A stretch of 17,419 bases of DNA, from contig CACFYO010000017.1 in assembly GCA_902570545.1 (NCBI GenBank), positions 1-17,419 of the forward strand. The letters run 5' to 3'. Below the pieces are notes generated by a model, which searched no databases, had not been told where the DNA came from, and saw nothing but the letters and a program-made list of their open reading frames with translations. A program made the translations under genes and the position numbers. The stretch is from an uncultured Pelagibacteraceae bacterium (lineage in GTDB: Bacteria > Pseudomonadota > Alphaproteobacteria > Pelagibacterales > Pelagibacteraceae). Positions 1-6,855 of this stretch are shown one piece after another. The first letter of the stretch is position 1. Every line of letters starts with the position of its first letter.

Positions 1-1
1 A

Positions 2-1090
2 TCTATAAGTGAGTTTGAAAAGACTGCAAAAAAAGCATTTATAAATTATAGGAAAAAATATTTGCAATATTTTGAACAAAACCAAAAAAAGGTTAGAGAA
101 AAGAAAACTATGCTAGATACTTCACCAAGAGTAATAATAGTACAAAATATTGGAATATTTTGTGTAGGCAACAGTCTTAAAGCAGCAAATATTGCTGCAG
201 ATTTGACAGAAACTAATGCAAGAGTAATCACATCTGTTGAAGAAACTTCAAAGTATAAATTTATACCAAAAAAAGATATTTTTGATGTTGAATATTGGTC
301 TCTTGAACAAGCAAAATTAAAAAAAGAAAAAAAGGAATTAGAAGGGAGTATTGTTGTTATTACTGGTGCTTTTGGTGGAATAGGAACAGCAACATATAAA
401 TTATTCAAAAAATTTGGCGCAGAAGTAATTTTAATAGACAATAACAAAAAAAAGGTCGATGAAATGAGCAAGAAATTAAATGACCTTTGTATTTATTGCG
501 ATGTAACAAACAAAGAAAGTGTTAAAAAAGCATTTAATTTAATATCATCTCAATTTGGAGGAGTAGATATTTTAATATCAAACGCAGGTACTGCAACAGG
601 AGGTTCTATTGCTGAAGTTAGTGATAAAATTTTAAGAAAAAGTTTTGAAGATAATTTCTTTTCTCATCAAAACTGCGCTTCTGAAGCTACAAAAATTATG
701 AAACTTCAAAATAATGAAGGATGTTTATTATTTAATATTTCCAAACAATCTGTAAATCCAGGTAAAAATTTTGGGCCTTATGGATTGCCAAAATCGGCAT
801 TATTAAATCTATGCAAACAATATGCCGTTGATTATGGATCATATGGAATAAGATCTAATGGTGTAAATGCAGATAGAATTAGGAGTGGGCTTCTAAATGA
901 TAAAATGATAAAATCAAGAGCAAGGGCTAGAGAAGTTACGACAGATGAATACATGAAAGGTAATTTACTTTTAAATGAGGTAAAAGCTGAAGATGTAGCC
1001 AAAGCTTTTTTTCATCTTTCAATATCCAAAAAAACCACTGGGGCTATTCTAACAGTTGATGGTGGAAATATTGCTGCATCTTTAAGATAG
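2..1090 (+). CDS. Bifunctional class II aldolase/short-chain dehydrogenase, C-terminal part (5' end outside window)
   Basis: The reading frame is open from base 2, so the gene starts upstream; the first start-like codon inside the window (TTG at 62) is not credible because homologous sequence precedes the dehydrogenase domain. Of the 362 visible residues, roughly 1-110 are the linker that in this family joins a class II (RhaD-like) aldolase to the SDR domain, including the tell-tale stretch FDVEYWSLEQAKL. The SDR part has the nucleotide-binding motif TGAFGGIG (121-128), the NAG motif (194-196), a candidate catalytic Ser at 247 and the YxxxK pair Y260/K264, so it should be an active NAD(P)-dependent oxidoreductase. 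Full-length relatives (about 680-700 residues, for example B. subtilis RhaEW/YuxG) cleave a ketose-1-phosphate to DHAP plus an aldehyde that the SDR half oxidises. The aldolase catalytic half is not visible, so the substrate is unknown. It lies 3 bases before a BKACE gene, probably in one operon. Confidence 0.85.
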   Translation, partial: SISEFEKTAKKAFINYRKKYLQYFEQNQKKVREKKTMLDTSPRVIIVQNIGIFCVGNSLKAANIAADLTETNARVITSVEETSKYKFIPKKDIFDVEYWSLEQAKLKKEKKELEGSIVVITGAFGGIGTATYKLFKKFGAEVILIDNNKKKVDEMSKKLNDLCIYCDVTNKESVKKAFNLISSQFGGVDILISNAGTATGGSIAEVSDKILRKSFEDNFFSHQNCASEATKIMKLQNNEGCLLFNISKQSVNPGKNFGPYGLPKSALLNLCKQYAVDYGSYGIRSNGVNADRIRSGLLNDKMIKSRARAREVTTDEYMKGNLLLNEVKAEDVAKAFFHLSISKKTTGAILTVDGGNIAASLR

Positions 1091-1093
1091 TTT

Positions 1094-1879
1094 ATGCCTT
1101 TTTATCAACCAAATGAATTGCCTAGATTAATGGTAGCTCCAAATGGAGCAAGAAAAATCAAGAAAGATCATCCAGAAGTTCCCTTAACAATAAGGGAAAC
1201 AGTTGATGTTGCTAAAAACTGTTTTGAAGCAGGGGCAGGTGCTATTCATCTGCATGTAAGAAATGATAAAGGAGAACATGTTTTGGATGCTGGACTTTAT
1301 AAAGAGGCATTAAATGAATTAGAACACCAAGTTCCTAAAATGCATATTCAGGTCACTACTGAGGCAGTTGGAAAGTATTCTCCTGAAGAAATGAGGAAAC
1401 TTGCATATGATGTAACCCCACCAGGTACATCAATTGGTACGGCTGAGTTAATACCTTCCAGAAACCCAACAGAGGAAGATATAAAATTATATAAATATTT
1501 GACAGAAGCTGGAACTAAAATACAACATATTTTGTATAATCCACAGGATGTAGACTTATTAGTGAACCTTTTAAATAAAGCAGATATTCCAATTGAAGGA
1601 GCTTGGTGTTTATTTGTAATAGGTCATTACACTGGTAAAATTAGTTATCCAGAAAAAATCCCAGAGTTCTTAAAAGTAATGAAAGATAATAATGTCAATT
1701 TAGATTGGTCAATATGCGCTTTCGCAAAAGAGGAAATGAGTTGTTTGGAAAAAGCTATAAACTTAGGTGGTAAAATAAGAGTAGGATTTGAAAATTCCTT
1801 ATATATGCCAAATGGAGAAATTGCTCCAAACAATCATTCAAAAATATTAGCTGTAAATGAAATGTTCAAGTTATCGTAA
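1094..1879 (+). CDS. BKACE-family (DUF849) beta-keto acid cleavage enzyme
   Basis: This 261-residue protein belongs to the beta-keto acid cleavage enzyme family, Zn-dependent TIM-barrel enzymes that condense a beta-keto acid with acetyl-CoA and split it to acetoacetate plus a new CoA ester (founding member Kce of lysine fermentation). Visible family signatures are APNGAR near the N-terminus (residues 15-20), the metal-binding H52-L-H54 in AIHLHVR, and E233 in RVGFEN, which corresponds to the third Zn ligand. It is a little shorter than many relatives (about 270-310). BKACE substrates vary widely (3-keto-5-aminohexanoate, dehydrocarnitine, beta-ketoadipate and others) and sequence alone does not settle this one. 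It follows the aldolase/SDR gene by 3 bases, suggesting translational coupling, and its last 9 bases overlap the convergent flavin monooxygenase gene. Confidence 0.9.
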   Translation: MPFYQPNELPRLMVAPNGARKIKKDHPEVPLTIRETVDVAKNCFEAGAGAIHLHVRNDKGEHVLDAGLYKEALNELEHQVPKMHIQVTTEAVGKYSPEEMRKLAYDVTPPGTSIGTAELIPSRNPTEEDIKLYKYLTEAGTKIQHILYNPQDVDLLVNLLNKADIPIEGAWCLFVIGHYTGKISYPEKIPEFLKVMKDNNVNLDWSICAFAKEEMSCLEKAINLGGKIRVGFENSLYMPNGEIAPNNHSKILAVNEMFKLS

Positions 1880-3331
1880 AATTGAGGAATATTTTTTAAA
1901 AAGTAAACTAACATCTTTATTTGATCTTGCTGAAGCTAAAATATATCTATCTGGTCTTACTAAAATAGCATTTGAATTTATGTTATTTAAATATGTTGAT
2001 ACATTGCTTAAATTCTTTGCCTCCAATAATGAATAATTTGTTGAGTTTTTGGGCTTTATTTTTGAAGATAATATTAACATTCCCTTTTTTGAAAAATAAT
2101 CATCTAGAGTTTTATTATTATTAAGTTTGAATTGAGGAAAAGTTTTTCCTCTATTTTTATCTTTTAGGCTACCTAAACCTTTTCCTAGTTTAGGCTTAAT
2201 TGATTGCATACTTTTGATGCCTTTGTTATCAGACTTTATATTGTCAGTTATTTGAATGGACTCGACAGCATTTACAAATTCTCCCATCCTCATAGTGGTT
2301 TCAATATATTCTTTAACATTAAGAGATCTTTCCGATTGATATGTGTTTAAAAGTGTTTCATCAAATTTATTTCTTATACAGTATGCAATTTTCCATGCTA
2401 AATTTGATGCATCCCTAATCCCAGCACACATTCCTTGTCCCATAAATGGAGGCATTAAATGAGCGGCATCACCAGCTATAAAAACTCTACCTTTTCGCCA
2501 TTTTCTAGCAATAGCAGACTCAAATGTATAAATTGTTTTTCTTTCAATAATTGCTTCACTTTTATTTAGCCAAGGTTTTAGAAAATTCCAAATATAATTT
2601 TCTGATAAAACTTTTTTATCACTATGATTTTTCTTAATTGCAAATTCCCACCTTCTACGTCTACCAACATTTCTACAATATGTTGCTGGTTGTTTTGGAT
2701 TTGAGTATTGAATTGTTCTATCTGGTAAATTATTTTTTTTCTTTTTCAAAATTAGATCAACTACTGCCCATTTTTGAGTAAAACCTAAATTATCCATTTT
2801 TGTTCTCATTTGTTTTCTAGTTATAGAGTTGGCTCCATCACAGCCAATTACATACTTTGACTTCACGAGATGCTCTTTGTGATTATTTATATTTAAATAA
2901 GTTATATCCACATGATTTTTTGAATTTTTAATTTTTATAACTTCGGAATTTTGTTGTATTGAGACTTTTTTATAATTTTTTAATTTTTTTCTAAGTTTTT
3001 TTTCTAGATCAGGTTGATGAAATCTATAACTTGGATACCATCCATTATCTGTAATTTTTTTTGGCCTTGGCCAATCTAATATTACTTTATCTTTAGAATT
3101 AACAAATTTAGTACCTTTATTAATTATAGTGTGTTTCAAAAATTCTTTTGTAATTCCTATTGTTTGAAATACTCTCATTATTTCATCATCAAAATGAACC
3201 GCTCTAGGCAGAGGATAAAAGCTTTTTTCTCTATCGAGAATTAATATTGAAAACTCATGCATTGCCAGAAGGTTTGCTAAAGTTCCTCCCGTGGGTCCTA
3301 ATCCTATTATTGTGACATCAAATTCTTTCAT
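1871..3331 (-). CDS. FAD-dependent aromatic monooxygenase, MhpA-like
   Basis: A 486-residue class A flavoprotein hydroxylase resembling 3-(3-hydroxyphenyl)propionate hydroxylase, expected to add a hydroxyl next to an existing phenolic OH using NAD(P)H and O2, giving a catechol. Motifs: dinucleotide-binding GLGPTG (10-15), FYPLPRAVHFDDEI (38-51), strongly MhpA-like; the DG motif GCDGANS (163-169); and the GD motif GDAAHLMPPFMGQG (287-300). The C-terminal RPDRY (459-463) also fits. It is shorter than typical MhpA (about 550). I chose the ATG at 3331 with GAAAAGA just upstream, rather than a TTG at 3343 that would crowd the preceding stop. It is the last gene of the leftward cluster, 15 bases after the ring-cleavage dioxygenase that would consume its product. 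The exact aromatic substrate is not readable. Confidence 0.88.
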   Translation of the reverse strand: MKEFDVTIIGLGPTGGTLANLLAMHEFSILILDREKSFYPLPRAVHFDDEIMRVFQTIGITKEFLKHTIINKGTKFVNSKDKVILDWPRPKKITDNGWYPSYRFHQPDLEKKLRKKLKNYKKVSIQQNSEVIKIKNSKNHVDITYLNINNHKEHLVKSKYVIGCDGANSITRKQMRTKMDNLGFTQKWAVVDLILKKKKNNLPDRTIQYSNPKQPATYCRNVGRRRRWEFAIKKNHSDKKVLSENYIWNFLKPWLNKSEAIIERKTIYTFESAIARKWRKGRVFIAGDAAHLMPPFMGQGMCAGIRDASNLAWKIAYCIRNKFDETLLNTYQSERSLNVKEYIETTMRMGEFVNAVESIQITDNIKSDNKGIKSMQSIKPKLGKGLGSLKDKNRGKTFPQFKLNNNKTLDDYFSKKGMLILSSKIKPKNSTNYSLLEAKNLSNVSTYLNNINSNAILVRPDRYILASARSNKDVSLLFKKYSSILR

Positions 3332-3346
3332 TGATCTTTTCAAAAA

Positions 3347-4318
3347 TTATTTATTTTTCAAATTTGAATATAACCAAGGACAATCGATTAACAATGGAGC
3401 TTGTTTACCTTGAGATGCAGTTTCAAGTCTTTTATTTCTAAATTTCATTCTCTCATCATCTGGTAAATAAAGTCTTTCATGTCCCCAAAAACTAGGTCCC
3501 TCAAATGTTTCAATTGGCTCCCATGTGTCTGGATTTATAATCCTCCCACCCCATCCATTTTCAATAAAAAAACCAGATGGTGTAATTGAATAAAATGAAG
3601 TCATATAATCATTGGTATGTCGTCCCATTGTATAAGCAATTGCGTTATCCTTGTATTGTAATAAGTCATAACCTTGACCTACATCATCTAAGTTGTTGTA
3701 TTCAACCATAAAATGATGAAAACCAGTTCCACCTGAACCAAATAAAGCTAAACTATGATGTCTACCATTAACATGAAAAAAGCATAAAGATATTGGAGTA
3801 TGACTATAATCACTTATCTTAAAACCCATTACGTCTCTGTAAAAGGGAATTAAATCATCAATATTTTTAACATGTACAACTGCATGTCCCATACCAAGTG
3901 GCCCAGTCTTAAATCCTGAAATTGGCCTACCTGGTTTAAATGGATCAGTATCTAACATAGGCTTATACACAAGCTCAATACGATTTCCTTGTGGGTCGTT
4001 AAAATATATTAAATCTTCAACAAAACGTTTATCAGCAAAAGAAGTCTTCCCATGATTTACTACTATTTTATTTTCCTCTAATTTATTTGCAAAGGTTTGA
4101 AGATCTTCTTTGCTCTCAACTTCCCATCCTAAAAATCCTAATCCATCTCCTTTATCACCAGTTATTGTTAACCTTTGTTTTTGGTCATCCATTCTAAAAG
4201 ATAGAATTTCTTTTCCTCGATCTATCTGTTGCATACCAAGATATTTTTGAGAATACAATGACCAATCCTCAAATTTATCTGAATTAACTCCGATATAACT
4301 TAAAGCTTTTACTGCCAT
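3347..4318 (-). CDS. VOC-family extradiol ring-cleavage dioxygenase (BphC/HsaC-like)
   Basis: A two-domain vicinal-oxygen-chelate dioxygenase of 323 residues that should cleave a catechol meta to the hydroxyls using Fe(II) or Mn(II) and O2. The C-terminal domain aligns by eye with 2,3-dihydroxybiphenyl dioxygenase: metal ligands H145 (GMGHAVVHV), H202 (FHHFMVEY) and E253 (FFIENGW), and second-sphere catalytic residues H187/H188 (GRHHS), H234 and N236 (GRHTND) and Y243 (SFYSITPSG). All expected active-site residues are present, so activity is likely. The N-terminal domain (1-120) ends in NDPQGNRIELVYKP, typical of the structural repeat. It sits downstream of dctP and a hairpin, and upstream of the flavin hydroxylase, which supports a hydroxylation then meta-cleavage sequence. 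No clear Shine-Dalgarno site precedes the ATG. Confidence 0.92.
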   Translation of the reverse strand: MAVKALSYIGVNSDKFEDWSLYSQKYLGMQQIDRGKEILSFRMDDQKQRLTITGDKGDGLGFLGWEVESKEDLQTFANKLEENKIVVNHGKTSFADKRFVEDLIYFNDPQGNRIELVYKPMLDTDPFKPGRPISGFKTGPLGMGHAVVHVKNIDDLIPFYRDVMGFKISDYSHTPISLCFFHVNGRHHSLALFGSGGTGFHHFMVEYNNLDDVGQGYDLLQYKDNAIAYTMGRHTNDYMTSFYSITPSGFFIENGWGGRIINPDTWEPIETFEGPSFWGHERLYLPDDERMKFRNKRLETASQGKQAPLLIDCPWLYSNLKNK

Positions 4319-4343
4319 TTTATTATTATACTTAATTTTGAAA

Positions 4344-4369
4344 GAGCCCGCTACGAAATTAGCGGGCTC
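4344..4369 (-). terminator. GC-rich hairpin between dctP and the dioxygenase gene; attenuator or mRNA stabiliser
   Basis: A perfect 9-bp inverted repeat, GAGCCCGCT (4344-4352) and AGCGGGCTC (4361-4369) with an 8-base loop, stands out in very AT-rich DNA. Read on the - strand it begins 11 bases after the dctP stop codon and is followed by TTTCAAAATT, only a weak U-tract. The likely role is partial termination or protection of the dctP mRNA 3' end, giving much more binding protein than the enzymes downstream. It could also be a full terminator, in which case the next two genes would need their own promoter. Confidence 0.75.
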
Positions 4370-4380
4370 GAATTTAACTA

Positions 4381-5394
4381 TTAACCGTCTATTTTAGAAA
4401 TTACTTCTCTTGCCCTTTTTAATACAGCATCTCCATCAAGACCTTTACCTTTCATTTCTGCTAACCAGTCTGATTCAATTGGAGCTAATATTTTTTTGTA
4501 TTCAGCTAACACTGATTCCGATGCAATAGTTATCTCGTGCCCTGGAGTATTTTCTACTTGAACTCTCATCTTGGCATTCTGAGTATCAATTAAATTAGAT
4601 GCCCAATCGCCAAACCATTGACCTGAATGTTTATCAACACATCCTTTTGCTGCTGAAGAAAGACCATTATATTTCCCTTCATTCATTATTAATCCAAATG
4701 TAGCATTAGTAATGTTAACTTCTGTATGATATTTAGTAACATCAAATAATCTAAATGAACCAATTGCTGTGTATGGGAAAGGTGTGCCATCTATAACACC
4801 TTTATTTAAGGCTTCTGAAGTTCCTGGTGCTGGCACTTTAACCCCAGTTGCTCCTAAAGTTTTAAGAATTGTTCCTGCTATTTTGCTTGGAACTCTCATT
4901 TTTTTACCTTTAAAGTCTGCAGGTTTAACTACTTTAGTATCCTTCATATGGATTTGGTATCCAGGGTTCGAATGAAGTCCTATCAGTTTAATTCCTGCCA
5001 TTTCTTTATCTAGGTAACCTTCTTCAAAAAGAGTATTTAGAGCTCTAGATCCAGCTTTTGAAGTTTTAGTTAAGAATGGTAGTTCTACAACTGAACTTAA
5101 AGGAAATTGACCACCAATATATCCAAGAACTGTCCAGGATATATCTGCAACTCCTGAAGTTACTATATCGTATTGTTTAGGAGGACTTCCTAATACACCT
5201 CCTGCATACATTTTTACGTTTAAAGCACCATTTGAACATTTGTTAACTTTATCTGCCCAAGCAGCTAAAATCTTACTTGCTATAAATGCTTTTGGTGGTT
5301 CAAAAGTTGCTAACTTTAATTCTGTAGCTGATGCCGTACTAATAATGCTTAAGGAAAAAATTCCTATAACAAAACCAATTATTTTTTTTTTCAT
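4381..5394 (-). CDS. dctP: TRAP transporter substrate-binding protein, DctP family
   Basis: A 337-residue periplasmic solute receptor. Residues 1-23 form a signal peptide (KKK, hydrophobic core, cleavage after ASA), and the mature protein has the DctP fold signatures including R167 in KKMRVPSK, the position of the conserved Arg that usually salt-bridges the ligand carboxylate, and ALNKGVIDG (195-203). Two cysteines in the mature protein (C53, C252) could form a disulfide. The start ATG is preceded by AGAGGGG, the clearest Shine-Dalgarno site of this cluster, consistent with high expression. Its membrane partners dctQ and dctM are on the opposite strand across the divergent promoter. The enzyme neighbours suggest an aromatic or other organic acid ligand; this is inference from context. 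Confidence 0.93.
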   Translation of the reverse strand: MKKKIIGFVIGIFSLSIISTASATELKLATFEPPKAFIASKILAAWADKVNKCSNGALNVKMYAGGVLGSPPKQYDIVTSGVADISWTVLGYIGGQFPLSSVVELPFLTKTSKAGSRALNTLFEEGYLDKEMAGIKLIGLHSNPGYQIHMKDTKVVKPADFKGKKMRVPSKIAGTILKTLGATGVKVPAPGTSEALNKGVIDGTPFPYTAIGSFRLFDVTKYHTEVNITNATFGLIMNEGKYNGLSSAAKGCVDKHSGQWFGDWASNLIDTQNAKMRVQVENTPGHEITIASESVLAEYKKILAPIESDWLAEMKGKGLDGDAVLKRAREVISKIDG

Positions 5395-5444
5395 GTTAAT
5401 CCCCTCTTATTATTAAATAATTATAAGAAAGTTTAACTTGAAAA

Positions 5445-6296
5445 TTAGATTATTTCATCCTTAATTGTATTAGATAAAGTGCCAATTTCTGTGATTTCTA
5501 TTTCAACATTATCTCCTGGCTTCATAAATACCGGAGGGTTTCGTTTAAACCCTACACCTCCAGGCGTACCAGTGACTAGTACATCACCTGCTCTCCAAGC
5601 CATAGCTTTAGAAACATACGAAATTAAAATTGGAATATCGAAAATAAGTTGACTTAATTTAGCGTTTTGCATGACTTCGCCATTTAATCTAGTTTCAATT
5701 GTTAAATTTTTATAATTATTAATGTCTTCAGCTAAAACCATGTGTGGACCAAAACTCCCTGTTTTTTCAAAGTTTTTACCCATCCCAAATTGTCTTGTAT
5801 GTCTCTGCCAATCTCTTACAGTGCTTTCATTATAACATGAATAACCAATTATATGCTTTAAAGCATCCTCAGGTTTTATGTGTTTGCCACCTTCACCCAT
5901 AATTACCGCCATCTCACCTTCAAAATCTAAACTTTGTGAAACAACAGGTCTTTGAATTGGTTGTAAGTGTGCAGTTTGACTTTCTGGAAATCGATGAAAA
6001 ATTACTGGGTTCTCTTCAACTGTTCTGTTGGTTTCTTTAACATGTTCACTATAATTTAAACCTACACAAATAATTTTTCCAGGATTTGGAATTAATGGCA
6101 AATATTCAATATTTGAGTCATTTATATTGCCTGGATTATTTGTTGCATAAGATTTTGCTTCTTCTATTCCTTGATTTGAAATTAAATCTTTAAGTGTATT
6201 TGAATTTGATACTTTTCCAGTTAGATCTGTAATTTTATTATTATTTATAATACCAAACTTGTTTTGATCATTATGTTTAAAAGAAATAAATTTCAT
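5445..6296 (-). CDS. Fumarylacetoacetate hydrolase (FAH) family hydrolase/isomerase
   Basis: A 283-residue FAH-fold enzyme. The family hydrolyses or isomerises diketo- and hydroxymuconate-type acids, commonly products of aromatic ring cleavage. Visible motifs: KIICVGLNYSEH (74-85) with the candidate catalytic H85, the metal-binding pair E126 and E128 in DFEGEMAVIMG, and VTGTPGGVGF (241-250). The third metal ligand is normally the Asp of an ND(x)SxRD motif; here the motif reads NESTVRD, with E157 in the Asp place, a conservative change. It is the first gene of the leftward operon, 50 bases before dctP, and probably processes the product of the extradiol dioxygenase encoded downstream. A role on other substrates (for example diketo sugar acids) cannot be excluded. 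Confidence 0.9.
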   Translation of the reverse strand: MKFISFKHNDQNKFGIINNNKITDLTGKVSNSNTLKDLISNQGIEEAKSYATNNPGNINDSNIEYLPLIPNPGKIICVGLNYSEHVKETNRTVEENPVIFHRFPESQTAHLQPIQRPVVSQSLDFEGEMAVIMGEGGKHIKPEDALKHIIGYSCYNESTVRDWQRHTRQFGMGKNFEKTGSFGPHMVLAEDINNYKNLTIETRLNGEVMQNAKLSQLIFDIPILISYVSKAMAWRAGDVLVTGTPGGVGFKRNPPVFMKPGDNVEIEITEIGTLSNTIKDEII

Positions 6297-6314
6297 GATT
6301 AATACTTTCTATTT

Positions 6315-6343
6315 TTGAAACTACTTATATGTTAATGTTTAAA
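6315..6343 (+). promoter_or_regulatory. Candidate promoter for dctQM
   Basis: TTGAAA (6315-6320) and TTTAAA (6338-6343) are separated by 17 bases and lie 20 bases before the dctQ start codon. The -35 matches consensus at five of six positions, the -10 at four. In AT-rich DNA such matches arise by chance, so confidence is moderate. Confidence 0.4.
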
Positions 6344-6352
6344 TAATTTGAA
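6324..6352 (-). promoter_or_regulatory. Candidate promoter for the FAH-dctP-dioxygenase-hydroxylase operon
   Basis: On the - strand, TTCAAA (6347-6352) and TATAAG (6324-6329) are separated by 17 bases, ending 27 bases before the FAH start codon. It overlaps the opposing dctQM promoter almost completely, so one regulator bound in the 67-base gap could control both arms. No clear operator palindrome is visible. Confidence 0.4.
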
Positions 6353-6363
6353 GCAACATTTTT

Positions 6364-6855
6364 ATGATTTCTAAAGTCAGTAAAGTTTTTGATTATTCGG
6401 CGATAGCTTCAGGCATTGTTTTGTTTTTATTAGCTGTATTAACTTTCTCTGACGTTTTTGGAAGACGATTTTTAAATTCACCAGTTACAGGTACAATAGA
6501 GTTAGTTGAAATAGGAATGGCATTAGTAGCTTTCCTCGCAATGCCAAGAGCATTTTATTTAAATGCTAATGTTTCAGCGGATTTTATAAATAATTTAAAT
6601 TTGGGTATATTTAAAACTTATTTGGTAATTTTAAAATTTGTTTTAATGATAACGATTATGTCCTTAATGGCATACTCTACTACTTTGACATCATACAAAT
6701 TTATGAAAAATCAAAGAGTAACGATTGACCTAGAACTTTATTTTTATCCTTTTTATTTCATATGCTCTATTGGGATGTGGTTAAGTGTTTTTGCTATCAT
6801 CATATGGTTTATTAAAACTATTTTTAAAAGTAATTCAAAAGCTGAGAATTTATAA
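6364..6855 (+). CDS. dctQ: TRAP transporter small membrane subunit, DctQ family
   Basis: A 163-residue inner-membrane protein with four predicted transmembrane helices (about residues 10-30, 43-62, 82-104 and 126-149), the usual size and layout of DctQ. GTIELVEIGMALVAF in helix 2 matches the family's characteristic ELVE motif region. DctQ pairs with DctM to form the Na+-coupled permease. Its stop codon overlaps the dctM start in TAATG, so the two are translationally coupled. It is transcribed divergently from the FAH gene and presumably served by the dctP encoded at 4381-5394. Confidence 0.92.
   Translation: MISKVSKVFDYSAIASGIVLFLLAVLTFSDVFGRRFLNSPVTGTIELVEIGMALVAFLAMPRAFYLNANVSADFINNLNLGIFKTYLVILKFVLMITIMSLMAYSTTLTSYKFMKNQRVTIDLELYFYPFYFICSIGMWLSVFAIIIWFIKTIFKSNSKAENL

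Noticed and set aside
46..471. Opposite-strand reading frame of 141 codons over the aldolase/dehydrogenase gene
   Set aside because: It is a shadow of a clearly recognisable SDR coding sequence and resembles no protein family. The other opposite-strand frames inside recognised genes (1645-1833, 4769-4975, 6824-7161, 11059-11573, 14794-15018, 15740-16048, 16606-16932) were dropped for the same reason.
3332..3343. TTG start at 3343 for the flavin hydroxylase (four extra residues)
   Set aside because: The ATG at 3331 has a better-placed purine-rich site and the family N-terminus starts right after it.
5382..5391. Run of ten T (A on the coding strand) just after the dctP start as a phase-variation switch
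   Set aside because: It encodes the Lys-rich start of a normal signal peptide; homopolymers are common in such AT-rich DNA and nothing else suggests switching.
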